From Candidatus Phosphitivorax anaerolimi (GTDB lineage Bacteria; Desulfobacterota; Desulfomonilia; UBA1062): a stretch of 64,000 nt of DNA. The notes beneath the pieces were generated by a model. That model worked only from the letters and a program-made list of their open reading frames with translations. It did not search any database and was not told the DNA's origin. This document shows, in pieces, positions 28,854 through 37,339 of this stretch (position 1 is its first letter; each line of letters begins with the position of its first letter). The position numbers and the translations under genes are program-made. The stretch covers positions 1 through 64,000 of the forward strand of contig MPOS01000032.1 of the NCBI GenBank assembly GCA_001896555.1. The letters are read 5' to 3'.

Positions 28854-29936
28854 ATGAGAGACGTATTCAATTTTAATCCCGGGCCCGCAGTATTGCCGGA
28901 GCCGGTTCTCGAGAGCACGAGCAAGGCTGTTCTGAATTTTGCGAACACCGGCATGTCCATCATGGAGGTGAGCCACCGGTCCAAGGAGTTTGATGCACTG
29001 CTCGTAGAGACCGAAGCTCTGGTTGCCGAGGTCATGGGGATTCCCGAGAACTACAAGGTTCTCTTCCTTCAGGGAGGAGCGAGCCTCCAGTTCTCCATGG
29101 TGCCCATGAATCTTCTGTTGGACGGCAAGACCGCTGATTATATCGACACCGGTTCCTGGTCTTCCAAGGCGATCAAAGAGGCGAAGAAGGTGGGCAAGGT
29201 CAATGTGGCCGCATCGACCAAGGATGAAAAGTATACCCGCATACCCTCGCCCTCCGAGCTCAAGCTCACTCCGGGAGCGGTCTATTGTCACATCACCTCC
29301 AACAACACCATCTACGGGACCCAGTGGCAGACCTTCCCCGATACGGGCAATGTGCCGCTGGTGGCTGACATGTCGTCGGATATCCTCTCCAGGCAGTTCG
29401 ACGTGAGCAAGTTCGGGATCATCTACGCAGGCGCCCAGAAGAACATGGGGCCCGCCGGGGTCACGGTGGTGATCATCCGTAAGGACCTTGCCGACAATGT
29501 TCCCGAAAATCTTCCCACCATGCTCAAGTACTCCACCCACATAGAGAACAGCTCCACGTTCAACACCTGCCCGGTGCTGGCCATATTCGTGGTTCACGAG
29601 GTCCTGAAGTGGCTCAAGGACATGGGCGGGGTCCCCGAGATGGAGAAGCTGAACAACAAGAAGGCCGCCATCCTGTACGACGTGCTGGACAACAGCTCCT
29701 TCTATCGCGGGACGGTGCAGAAGGATTCACGCTCCAAGATGAACGTTCCCTTCCGGCTTCCCACCGAGGAGCTGGAGGCCGAGTTTCTCGCCGGGGCGAA
29801 CAAGAGGAATCTCAAGGGCCTCAAGGGCCACCGGTCCGTGGGCGGCATGCGTGCATCCATCTACAACGCCATGCCGATCGAAGGCGTGCAGAAGCTTGCC
29901 GATTTCATGGTGGAGTTCGAGAAGAGCCATTCATAG
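28854..29936 (+). CDS. serC: Phosphoserine aminotransferase
   Basis: A 360-aa PLP enzyme that makes 3-phosphoserine from 3-phosphohydroxypyruvate and glutamate for serine synthesis. It begins VFNFNPGPAVLPEPVLE, contains FLQGGASLQFSMVPMNLL (phosphate/PLP cup), and the PLP lysine lies in YAGAQKNMGPAG (about residue 199). The C-terminal RASIYNAMPIEGVQKL is diagnostic. Length is normal. AGGAGG and AAAGG precede the ATG. It stands alone with its own promoter; serA and serB are not nearby. Confidence 0.97.
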   Translation: MRDVFNFNPGPAVLPEPVLESTSKAVLNFANTGMSIMEVSHRSKEFDALLVETEALVAEVMGIPENYKVLFLQGGASLQFSMVPMNLLLDGKTADYIDTGSWSSKAIKEAKKVGKVNVAASTKDEKYTRIPSPSELKLTPGAVYCHITSNNTIYGTQWQTFPDTGNVPLVADMSSDILSRQFDVSKFGIIYAGAQKNMGPAGVTVVIIRKDLADNVPENLPTMLKYSTHIENSSTFNTCPVLAIFVVHEVLKWLKDMGGVPEMEKLNNKKAAILYDVLDNSSFYRGTVQKDSRSKMNVPFRLPTEELEAEFLAGANKRNLKGLKGHRSVGGMRASIYNAMPIEGVQKLADFMVEFEKSHS

Positions 29937-29944
29937 AACCTGCA

Positions 29945-29973
29945 CCGGGCGGTGCGCTGCTCAAGCCGCCCGG
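29945..29973. repeat. Stem-loop downstream of serC
   Basis: CCGGGCGG (29945-29952) pairs with CCGCCCGG (29966-29973) across a 13-nt loop, 9 bp after the serC stop codon. There is no T-run, so termination would be weak. Confidence 0.5.
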
Positions 29974-30017
29974 CCTCTCAAGGAACAGCAGGTGTGATCT
30001 CTTGGAGGCTCTCAAGG

Positions 30018-30043
30018 CCGGAGCATGTCCCGACATGCTCCGG
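30018..30043. repeat. 26-bp near-perfect palindrome upstream of TetR gene
   Basis: CCGGAGCATGTC (30018-30029) and GACATGCTCCGG (30032-30043) are exact inverted repeats with only two bases between them. It lies between serC and the TetR gene, 93 bp before the TetR start codon. It could be a dyad operator or an extruding hairpin; no T-run follows. Confidence 0.65.
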
Positions 30044-30135
30044 TACGAATTTCCCTCTCTCGCCGCTGAGTACGGCAGGGGAGGTGATTTGATGTTATTG
30101 ATAACCAATGTTATAGATCATGTAGTGGGGTTTCC

Positions 30136-30807
30136 ATGCCGGTAAAGAGCAGGTTTGCTGTTGAAGACATCGTTGACGCGGCGTTTCGAATCGTCCGAAG
30201 GGAGGGGTTCGACAAATGCTCTGCACGGTCCATAGCACATGAGCTGAACTCGTCGACCATGCCCATATACTCGTGCCTGAGCTCCATGAAAGAATTGGAG
30301 AAGGCAGTGATCAAAAAGGCCCTGGACCTGCTGATCAGCTACGAGACCAAGGTGAGGACAGGCGATTTGTTTCTGGATATGGGCATTGGGTACATCATGT
30401 TCGCCAAGACCGAGAAGCACCTGTTCAGGATGCTCTTTCTCTCAGAGAGGAAAGGCGCCTCCGGGGATACCCGGAAGCGCTTCAACGACTATGTGATGGA
30501 CGCCCTTCTGGAAAAACTCAGCGGATTCGAGCCCCTCAACGTATTTTCCCAGGAGCGGAAGAGAGACCTCATCAACCGGATGTGGGTCTTCACCCACGGA
30601 CTTGCCGTGCTGCTGAATCATTCGATCATCCGGGATTTGAGCGAGCGGGAGATCACGGAGCTGATCATGGACACAGGGTTGTTCGTAATCCAGGGAGAAA
30701 GAACCCGCAAAGAGGTTTATGCCTCACCCGAGGTGCAAGATTTTCTGAAGAGGGCGGGGTTCCCGGATCTGGCTGAGCGCAGGGCTGCAGACTTTGACCT
30801 GTTCTGA
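30136..30807 (+). CDS. TetR-like regulator
   Basis: A 223-aa protein. The N-terminal HTH of TetR type spans about residues 8-55, with VDAAFRIVRREGFDKCSARSIAHELN and a recognition-helix segment STMPIYSCLSSMKEL. It is followed by an all-helical C-terminal part (WHG-like, with MLFLSERKG). Just upstream (about 30092-30113) GTTATTGATAACCAATGTTAT contains overlapping small dyads that may bind it. It precedes the TRAP transporter genes by about 190 nt on the same strand, so it may regulate them. Confidence 0.85.
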   Translation: MPVKSRFAVEDIVDAAFRIVRREGFDKCSARSIAHELNSSTMPIYSCLSSMKELEKAVIKKALDLLISYETKVRTGDLFLDMGIGYIMFAKTEKHLFRMLFLSERKGASGDTRKRFNDYVMDALLEKLSGFEPLNVFSQERKRDLINRMWVFTHGLAVLLNHSIIRDLSEREITELIMDTGLFVIQGERTRKEVYASPEVQDFLKRAGFPDLAERRAADFDLF

Positions 30808-30876
30808 GCGTGTGTTCCCGGGGGCCCTTGTAGTATTGGTATTGTGCAGTAGTTCCTGAAATGATGTTGTTCTTTA

Positions 30877-30899
30877 AGGGCACTCGTCTAAGGTGCCCT
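30877..30899. repeat. Stem-loop between TetR gene and TRAP operon
   Basis: AGGGCAC (30877-30883) pairs with GTGCCCT (30893-30899) over a 9-nt loop. It lies between the TetR stop codon and the TatT start and may weakly separate the transcripts. Confidence 0.45.
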
Positions 30900-31000
30900 G
30901 GTGACGGAGTGCCGTAGCCTTTGCCTGGGGCCGAGGAGGACGGCATCGGGAAATCCAGTGATGGATGACCCCCCTAAAGCGGGGAATTCGAGGAGGGGAT

Positions 31001-31879
31001 ATGGTATCGAAACGGAAACACCTTTCAGCGTTTACAGGTTTTTTGTGTCTGATGTTGCTTCTCTCGGGGTGCGCTTCTCCCGAGTTCATGGTCAAGTCCA
31101 TGGATCCGCTCATGGACAGGATGGATACCTCAGTGAACCGGTGTCCCGATGTGGACACGATCCGTGATTCTCTTCCCGCCACGATCGTCCAGCTGGACGG
31201 GTTCATCGACATCGCCCCGAGCGCCAAGCTCTATCTGCGGGCTGCGGAGGTAAATTTCGGTTACTCATTCGCCTTTATCGAGGATATCGACAAAGAGCGG
31301 GCGAGCTACCTCTACCTCAAGGCGCGGGACTATGCACTGCAGCCCCTGTTGCTCAACGACGACTTCCGGAGCGCGCTCCACCGGCCCGTGGACAAGTTCA
31401 GCGCCTCTCTTAGCGGGTTTAAGAAGGGCGATGTGCCCGCGCTCTACTGGGCTGCAAGCTCCTGGATGGCATGGATATCGCTCAATCTCGATAAGACCGA
31501 GGTGCTCATGGATATTCCCAAGATCGAGGCCATGCTGCTTAAGGTGATCGAGCTCGACGAAAACTATTACTACGGAAGCGCCCACGCCACCCTGGGGGCC
31601 TACTATGCGTCCCGCTCCAAGGTCATCGGCGGAGACCCGGACAAGGCGAAGTACCACTTCGACCGCGCGTTTGAGATCTCACAGTCAAGGCTTCTCTTCA
31701 TTCACCTGCTCTACGCGAAGTACTATGCCTACCAGATCCAGGACAGGGCACTTTTTGAGCAGACCCTTCAGCAGGTGATAGACACCCCGGTTGATTACTA
31801 CCCCGCGAAGAATTTCGCCAACGAGGTGGCAAAGAGAAAGGCCCGGATGCTGCTGGAGAGCGTGGATTCGTATTTCTGA
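31001..31879 (+). CDS. TatT-type TRAP-transporter-associated lipoprotein
   Basis: A 292-aa lipoprotein with signal peptide and lipobox LLSGC (Cys at about residue 25). The mature protein is helical and TPR-like, with LYLRAAEVNFGYSFAFIEDIDKERASYLYLKARDYAL and repeated Tyr/Ala-rich helices. It matches the TatT (TP0956-like) subunit of tetratricopeptide-associated TRAP transporters, a trimeric periplasmic protein that binds the substrate-binding subunit. ATG at 31001 has GAGGAGGGG just upstream. It is first in a four-gene set with dctP, dctQ and dctM, exactly as in Treponema. The ligand is unknown, likely a hydrophobic or organic acid. Confidence 0.88.
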   Translation: MVSKRKHLSAFTGFLCLMLLLSGCASPEFMVKSMDPLMDRMDTSVNRCPDVDTIRDSLPATIVQLDGFIDIAPSAKLYLRAAEVNFGYSFAFIEDIDKERASYLYLKARDYALQPLLLNDDFRSALHRPVDKFSASLSGFKKGDVPALYWAASSWMAWISLNLDKTEVLMDIPKIEAMLLKVIELDENYYYGSAHATLGAYYASRSKVIGGDPDKAKYHFDRAFEISQSRLLFIHLLYAKYYAYQIQDRALFEQTLQQVIDTPVDYYPAKNFANEVAKRKARMLLESVDSYF

Positions 31880-31910
31880 AACCTGTGAGAACCAAAGAGG
31901 AGGAAACCGT

Positions 31911-32969
31911 ATGAAGCGTTTTGTGCGAATTATTCCGGCAGTTGTTCTGGCCATGGGGCTCCTCTGCTCCGGGGCCGGTGCAGCCGAGAAGGCCAGGATC
32001 ACGATAAAGATGGCCACGCTGGCTCCCAAGGGCTCCACCCTGGTGAACACCTATGAAAGGCTCGCCGAAGAGATCACCGCCCAGACAGGGGGCGAGGTAG
32101 GATTCAAGGTCTACTGGGGCGGTGTCCAGGGCGACGAGAAGGACATGATCCGGAAGATCAAGCTCGGCCAGCTCCACGGCGGCGCATTCTCCGGCGCCGG
32201 CCTCGGAGACATCGTGCCCGAGGTTCGGGTGACCGAGATCCCATACGTATTCAGGAACTACAACGAGGTCAACTATGTGCGGAAAGGCCTGCAGGACACC
32301 ATGGAGAAGCTCTTCGAGGAAAAGGGCTTTATCGTTCTCGGCTGGGGTGACATAGGATTTCTCTACACCTTTTCCAAGGTGCCCCTCACCTCGCTGGAGG
32401 TGGCGCGGCAGCAGAAGTGGTGGACGCTCGAGGGCGAGCCGATCGGCCGCGAGGTTTACAAGGCACTGGGGATTTCCCCCATATCCCTGTCCGTCACCGA
32501 TGTGGCCACATCCCTTTCCACCAACCTCATCGACTGTGCAAACGCCACCCCCTACATGGCGGTCGCGTTCCAGTGGTACACGAGGTTCAATTACATCAAT
32601 GAGTTCCCGTCATCAAACCTCCTGGGAGCCATGGTGATATCCAAGAAGATATGGGACAAAATCTCACCCGAGAGCCAGCAGATCATACTCCGGCTGGCGA
32701 GCGAGTCACAGGAAAAGATCGCGGAGGCCTCCCGCCAGGAGGATGAGAAATGCCTGAAGATCCTCCTCGACGCAGGCCTTAAGGTGTACCGCCTGGGAGA
32801 TAATATCGACGAAGAAGAAGCCAAATTCATCTTCGAGGCTGCGGAAAAGACCCGGAACAATCTCGTGGGAGAGCTCTACTCCCAGGAGCTTCTCGACCGG
32901 ACTCTGGCCCTCCTCGAAGAGTACCGTCGCACGCATCCGGAAGATACCGGCGTTGTCCGGATCGAATAG
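31911..32969 (+). CDS. dctP: TRAP transporter substrate-binding protein (DctP/TatP)
   Basis: A 352-aa DctP-family periplasmic binding protein. The signal peptide is cleaved near AGAAEKA. Family motifs are ITIKMATLAPKGSTLVNTYERLAEEI at the mature N-terminus and RVTEIPYVFRNYNEV. The conserved carboxylate-binding Arg is probably near IGREVYKALGI. The start has AGGAGG at 6 nt. It lies 31 nt after the TatT gene, and dctQ follows in 25 nt. It delivers substrate to the DctQM membrane pair, driven by a Na+ or H+ gradient. Confidence 0.93.
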   Translation: MKRFVRIIPAVVLAMGLLCSGAGAAEKARITIKMATLAPKGSTLVNTYERLAEEITAQTGGEVGFKVYWGGVQGDEKDMIRKIKLGQLHGGAFSGAGLGDIVPEVRVTEIPYVFRNYNEVNYVRKGLQDTMEKLFEEKGFIVLGWGDIGFLYTFSKVPLTSLEVARQQKWWTLEGEPIGREVYKALGISPISLSVTDVATSLSTNLIDCANATPYMAVAFQWYTRFNYINEFPSSNLLGAMVISKKIWDKISPESQQIILRLASESQEKIAEASRQEDEKCLKILLDAGLKVYRLGDNIDEEEAKFIFEAAEKTRNNLVGELYSQELLDRTLALLEEYRRTHPEDTGVVRIE

Positions 32970-32994
32970 CCTCACAAGGCCTGAGGAGGCTTTC

Positions 32995-33561
32995 ATGCGC
33001 TGCCGGGTCTGCGGGTTGAGACGCTACGATCACCTGAAGGAGTGCCCTGATTGCAGCACCCCGTACCCTGCTCCCCACCCGGCGATATCGGTTCTCCAGA
33101 AAGCGGAGGAAGTACTGCTGGCCGTCTTTCTCGGGCTCATGGTGTCCCTGGTCCTGGTTCAGATCGTGATGAGGAATTTTTTCTCCACCGGGATCATGGG
33201 CGGGGCCGAGATCGTGCGGCACCTCGTTCTCTGGGTGGCATTCCTCGGTGCAGGGGTCGCGGCCCGTGAGGGAAAGCACATCCGGATAGACATCGCCGGC
33301 AGGCTCTTAAGCCCCCGGTTCAAGTGCGGGGCCGATGTCCTCACCGGCATCTTCTCGGTGGCCGTATGCGCCATTCTTGCGTATGCGTCAGTGAACTTTA
33401 TCCTGGTGGACTATGACGCGCAGATGTCCATACCCTTTTTCAACCTGCCCGTATGGGTGCTCGAGATCATCATCCCAATCGGATACCTGGTGATAACCGC
33501 GAGGTTCGGCCTCAGGACCGTGCGTTCTCTGGTCTGGTTCATTCAGGGGGGCAATCTGTGA
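32995..33561 (+). CDS. dctQ: TRAP small permease subunit DctQ with N-terminal zinc ribbon
   Basis: A 188-aa membrane protein. Residues 1-30 hold two CxxC knuckles (CRVCG, CPDCS), a zinc ribbon not usual in DctQ. Four membrane helices follow, with the DctQ signature LQKAEEVLLAVFLGLMVSLV, GAEIVRHLVLWVAFLGAGVAAREGKHI and FNLPVWVLEI. The ATG at 32995 has GGAGG at 7 nt. The stop overlaps the dctM GTG by 4 nt. The zinc ribbon could be a cytoplasmic binding module. Confidence 0.9.
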   Translation: MRCRVCGLRRYDHLKECPDCSTPYPAPHPAISVLQKAEEVLLAVFLGLMVSLVLVQIVMRNFFSTGIMGGAEIVRHLVLWVAFLGAGVAAREGKHIRIDIAGRLLSPRFKCGADVLTGIFSVAVCAILAYASVNFILVDYDAQMSIPFFNLPVWVLEIIIPIGYLVITARFGLRTVRSLVWFIQGGNL

Positions 33562-34835
33562 CCGAAGCGCTGATTGCCCTCATCATCCTCATGGCCTTTC
33601 TCGGCGCGCCGGTGTTCGTGGTTCTGTCATCGCTCGCCATCCTGGGGTTCTATTTCTCCGACATCCAGTTCGCAGCACTCATCGTAGACATCTACTCGAA
33701 GTTTTCCAACAGCCCGGTACTCTACACCATTCCCATCTTCACCTTTGCCGGCTACATACTCGCCGAGAGCAAGGCCTCGGTGAGGATCGTGGACTTTTCG
33801 CAGGCCCTCTTCGGCTGGATGCCGGGCGGGCTCGCCATCGTGTCCCTGGTGGCGTGTGCGTTCTTCACCGCCTTCACCGGTGCATCGGGTGTCACCATCA
33901 TCGCACTGGGCGGTCTTCTCTACCCGGCGCTGATCAAGGAGCTCTACCCGGAGCGGTTCTCACTGGGGCTGCTGACCTCTTCGGGCAGTCTGGGGCTGCT
34001 CTTCTTCCCGAGCCTTCCCATCATCATCTACGGGGTGGTGGCCGAGGTGAGCATTCCCCAGCTCTTTGCAGCCGGGTTCATACCCGGAGTGTTTCTGGTT
34101 GTGCTCCTTTCGCTCTATTCCATAGTCAAGGGCGGCACCGCCACGGTGAGAACCACGAAATTCTCCCTGCGTGAGGTGATCAGGAGCGCGGGCAGGGCCA
34201 AATGGGAGCTGTTCATTCCAATCATGCTCGTGGTGGGGATCTTCGGCGGGTTCGTCACCCTGGGCGAGGTGGCATCCATCACCGTGGCCTATGTCCTGAT
34301 TGTGGAAACCCTGATCCACCGTGACATTCCGCTCAGGCGGATCCCCGGTGTGATGAACGAGAGCATGGTGCTCGTGGGCGGAATCTTCATCATATTCGGA
34401 TCGGCGCTGGCGCTCACCACCTACATGATCGATGCGGAGATCCCCTATGCCATGCTCGAATTCATCCAGCGGCACATCTCATCCAAGATCGTGTTTCTCA
34501 TCGCGCTCAACGTGGTCCTGCTCCTCGTCGGGTGCGTCATGGACATCTATTCCGCGCTCGTGGTGGTGGTCCCCCTGATCATCCCCATGGCCGCGAGCTA
34601 TGACATCAACCCCGTCCACCTGGGCATCATCTTTCTGGCAAATCTGGAGATCGGCTATTCCACGCCGCCGGTGGGGATGAACCTCTTCATCTCGTGCTTC
34701 CGATTCAACAAGCCGGTGATAACCCTGTACAAGGCTTCGATACCGTTCCTCGTCATCCTCCTCATAGGCCTTGCCGTCATCACCTATGTGCCCCAACTGA
34801 GCCTCATGCTCGTTGAATATTTCAACATCCGATAA
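33558..34835 (+). CDS. dctM: TRAP large permease subunit DctM
   Basis: A 425-aa polytopic protein of the DctM family with about 12 membrane segments. Motifs include GAPVFVVLSSLAILGFY, the conserved FAGYILAESKASVRIVDF, SGVTIIALGGLLYPAL (ion-binding hairpin) and SSGSLGLLFFPSLPIIIYG; ANLEIGYSTPPVGMNLFI follows near the C-terminus. It forms the transport channel with DctQ. The GTG start overlaps dctQ by 4 nt. The operon ends with an 8-bp stem at 34840-34869. Confidence 0.95.
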   Translation: MTEALIALIILMAFLGAPVFVVLSSLAILGFYFSDIQFAALIVDIYSKFSNSPVLYTIPIFTFAGYILAESKASVRIVDFSQALFGWMPGGLAIVSLVACAFFTAFTGASGVTIIALGGLLYPALIKELYPERFSLGLLTSSGSLGLLFFPSLPIIIYGVVAEVSIPQLFAAGFIPGVFLVVLLSLYSIVKGGTATVRTTKFSLREVIRSAGRAKWELFIPIMLVVGIFGGFVTLGEVASITVAYVLIVETLIHRDIPLRRIPGVMNESMVLVGGIFIIFGSALALTTYMIDAEIPYAMLEFIQRHISSKIVFLIALNVVLLLVGCVMDIYSALVVVVPLIIPMAASYDINPVHLGIIFLANLEIGYSTPPVGMNLFISCFRFNKPVITLYKASIPFLVILLIGLAVITYVPQLSLMLVEYFNIR

Positions 34836-34839
34836 GAAT

Positions 34840-34869
34840 TTGGGGACGCGTTCACATTACAGTCCCCAA
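34840..34869. terminator. Stem-loop between convergent dctM and ABC permease genes
   Basis: TTGGGGAC (34840-34847) and GTCCCCAA (34862-34869) are inverted repeats with a 14-nt loop, just after the dctM stop codon and 4 bp from the end of the leftward permease gene. No long T-run is present, so it is a weak terminator candidate for either strand. Confidence 0.5.
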
Positions 34870-34872
34870 CAG

Positions 34873-35676
34873 CTAGGCAACGTTTTCGGCGCTGTAGCGG
34901 GCGAGGAGGCCCGTGCGCACGGCGTGGCGGAAGGTTCGGGTGAAGAACAGGCCTGCGAGCAGGATATACAGCACGGCGAGGCCCCCGCTCAGGAGCAGCG
35001 CTTCGTCCGAGGCTGACCCGCCGGATATGATCGAGCGCATGCTTTCGAACACGTATGAGGGAGGGAGCAGATATGAGACATACTGCATCCACCCGGGCAG
35101 TGTGGAGAGCGGGTAGAAAACTCCGGCAAAAGGTGAGAGAAGGGCCGGTACCGGCCACACGAACCACTCCGCCGAGGGGCCGAGCCTGAGCACCATTGCG
35201 CTCGCAAAGATGCCGAGTGCAATCCCGAACAGAAAGAGCACCAGGAGAAAGGGAAAGATCGCGAGGCCGAAGATGAAGAAGGAAAGCCCGAACACGAGCG
35301 TTGCGAGCACGAGCATCACGACGAGTCCGATCGAGCTCGTGATGATGCTGGAGAGCACGAGGCCGCCCAGATATTCGGCGATGGAGAGCGGCGTGGCAAA
35401 GAAATTGAGGAAGTTCCTTGACCAGACGTCCTCGAAAAAGGCCATGGTCACCCCCTGCATCACCCTGATGAAGAAATCCCAGAACAGAACCGCGCCCAGG
35501 AGGATAGGCACGAAGTTGAGTCCGCTGGCCGTAACGATGTTGAGATATTTCGTGATGAATCCCCAGAGCACGATGTCGATGGCGACCCAGGCAAAGAGCG
35601 GCACCACGCGCGAGAAGCTCCCGCGGATGAGATAGAACTGGCGAAGCACAATTGCAGACACGCGGTTCAGGTTCAC
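34873..35676 (-). CDS. ABC-2 type transporter permease
   Basis: A 267-aa protein with six hydrophobic segments: an N-terminal helix VVPLFAWVAIDIVLWGFI, SSIITSSIGLVVMLVLATLVFG and FGLAIFPFLLVLFLFGIALGIFA. A reentrant-type loop with SPFAGVFYPLSTLPGWMQYVSYLLPPSYVFE follows, a hallmark of ABC-2 exporters. The GTG start overlaps the ATPase stop by 4 nt and is chosen on this basis. With the ATPase it forms an exporter whose substrate is unknown. Confidence 0.92.
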   Translation of the reverse strand: MNLNRVSAIVLRQFYLIRGSFSRVVPLFAWVAIDIVLWGFITKYLNIVTASGLNFVPILLGAVLFWDFFIRVMQGVTMAFFEDVWSRNFLNFFATPLSIAEYLGGLVLSSIITSSIGLVVMLVLATLVFGLSFFIFGLAIFPFLLVLFLFGIALGIFASAMVLRLGPSAEWFVWPVPALLSPFAGVFYPLSTLPGWMQYVSYLLPPSYVFESMRSIISGGSASDEALLLSGGLAVLYILLAGLFFTRTFRHAVRTGLLARYSAENVA

Positions 35677-36449
35677 GGCATTCTCCTGTCTCCGAGCGTG
35701 AGGGGTTCGCGAGCAACCGTGATGAAAAGTTCTTCGAGGTTCTCCTTGCCATGCTCGGCAGGCAGGGACTTCGGATCGCCCTGGAGCAGGATCTTCCCGC
35801 GCGAGAGAAAGAGCACCCGGTCGCATACCTCTTCGACCTCGTACATATTGTGCGAGGTCCACAGCACGCCTCCGGTGCTCTGTGATGCGAACGACCGGAT
35901 TTTCGAGCGGATTTCGCGGGCCGTCGCAGGGTCGAGCGATGCGGTCGGCTCGTCGAGCAGAAGGAGGTGGGGCCGGTTGAGCATGGCCTTGGCAAGGCTT
36001 GCGCGCGTCTGCTCACCTGAAGAGAGCACACCGCATCTCACGTTTCGAAATGAGGTGAGATCGAACTGTGCGAGGAGCTCTTCGATCCTGGATGAGAGGT
36101 TTTTCACCGCATAGATCAGCCCGAAGACGCGCAGGTTCTGATACACGGTCAGGTTGCCCGGAAGCGGGGCATACACGGCTGCGAAATTGGTGCGCGCAAG
36201 CGCCTGTGACCGGCTGGTGCGGACATCCACCCCTTCGATGCGGATGGTGCCGCAGCTCGGCTCGAGGACGCCCAGGATCATGTTGATGATCGTGGTCTTT
36301 CCCGCCCCGTTGGGTCCCAGCAGTCCCACGATCTCGTTCGTGTTCACCTCGAATGAGACATCATCGACGGCGAGCGTGTCGCCATACCGCTTGCACAACC
36401 CGTTCACTGAAAGCACGTTCATAGCCGGATACGCCTCTGTCTTCTCCAT
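35673..36449 (-). CDS. ABC transporter ATP-binding protein
   Basis: A 258-aa ABC ATPase of the exporter (CcmA/DrrA-like) type. Walker A is LLGPNGAGKTTI, signature VLSSGEQTRASLAKAML, Walker B HLLLLDEPTASLDP, and the H-loop is in LWTSHNMYEVE. Its start is either ATG 36449 or ATG 36422; neither has a strong Shine-Dalgarno sequence. It is translationally coupled to the permease downstream. Together they form a two-gene export system. Confidence 0.94.
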   Translation of the reverse strand: MEKTEAYPAMNVLSVNGLCKRYGDTLAVDDVSFEVNTNEIVGLLGPNGAGKTTIINMILGVLEPSCGTIRIEGVDVRTSRSQALARTNFAAVYAPLPGNLTVYQNLRVFGLIYAVKNLSSRIEELLAQFDLTSFRNVRCGVLSSGEQTRASLAKAMLNRPHLLLLDEPTASLDPATAREIRSKIRSFASQSTGGVLWTSHNMYEVEEVCDRVLFLSRGKILLQGDPKSLPAEHGKENLEELFITVAREPLTLGDRRMP

Positions 36450-36533
36450 GTGTTATTATGATGGCAGGCGCCTGAGATGGTCGGGCGGGAGGTATCTCTC
36501 TGGACAGTCTTTCCGAACCATGGCGCCGCAACC

Positions 36534-37145
36534 TCACCACGAAGGATAGAGCCAGGGGAGAATCCATATCCCGAAGTTTGCTGCGGCATGGACCGTATAG
36601 GGCGCCCAGATATTGCCCCGCCATTCATAGAGACCTGCGAATATCAGGCCTCCTACGATCTGCACCGGCGCGATGAAACCGTGCATGCCGGCAAAGAACA
36701 GGGCCGAGACGACGATGGATGCAATCATGGGCATCCTCTGTCTGAGCCACGAATAGAGGAGGCCGCGGAAAAAGAGCTCTTCTGCAAAGGGGGCGATCAC
36801 GCACCCGACCAGAAAGAACATGGCGGGATCCGCCACCTCCTGCCTCCCGATGAGGAGCCTTAGAGCGCCTCCTTGGAGAAATGCCCTGGAGACGGCGTCT
36901 CCCAGGACTACAGCCGCGCCGAAAGCGGCGGCGACACCCGCACCGATGGCGATCTCCCGCGGTATCGACCGGGTCGAGACCCCGCTGAGGCGAAATGCGA
37001 GTCCGAGGATGATGAGCGTTTCCACCACCCTGACCAGCATGGTGAAAAACAGGGGGTTCACGGGGAGTGAAACAGTGCTGTAGACGAGCCTGAACGCAAG
37101 CTCCACAAGGATAACGACCAAGATTACGCCGATGCGCCTGTCCAT
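36534..37145 (-). CDS. CPBP-family intramembrane protease
   Basis: A 203-aa integral membrane protein with about six helices. The ABI/CPBP motif 1 is APFAEELFFRGLLY (Glu-Glu-x3-Arg). Motif 2 is FFAGMHGF with His, and motif 3 is APYTVHAAANFG with His-x3-Asn. These are intramembrane glutamic proteases related to Rce1, here of unknown substrate. A start at the internal ATG (37145) is preferred because upstream codons read as low-hydrophobicity leader; no strong ribosome site is visible. It is followed by the ABC exporter genes 85 nt downstream on the same strand. Confidence 0.85.
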   Translation of the reverse strand: MDRRIGVILVVILVELAFRLVYSTVSLPVNPLFFTMLVRVVETLIILGLAFRLSGVSTRSIPREIAIGAGVAAAFGAAVVLGDAVSRAFLQGGALRLLIGRQEVADPAMFFLVGCVIAPFAEELFFRGLLYSWLRQRMPMIASIVVSALFFAGMHGFIAPVQIVGGLIFAGLYEWRGNIWAPYTVHAAANFGIWILPWLYPSW

Positions 37146-37339
37146 ATGTGGATTATCGTTATACGATCGCGGACAGTGAATCACAAGCCCAATATCTAAG
37201 GGGGCGGTCTCTGCAGGCACCTGTCTTGGGAATGCACGCCTCTGTCCGGATAAGCATTGCGTGTCCCGGCCATTGATCTTTAGGGCAAGGCATGAGGGAA
37301 TTGACGATAGGCGGGTAATCTGATTAAACCATAACCACT

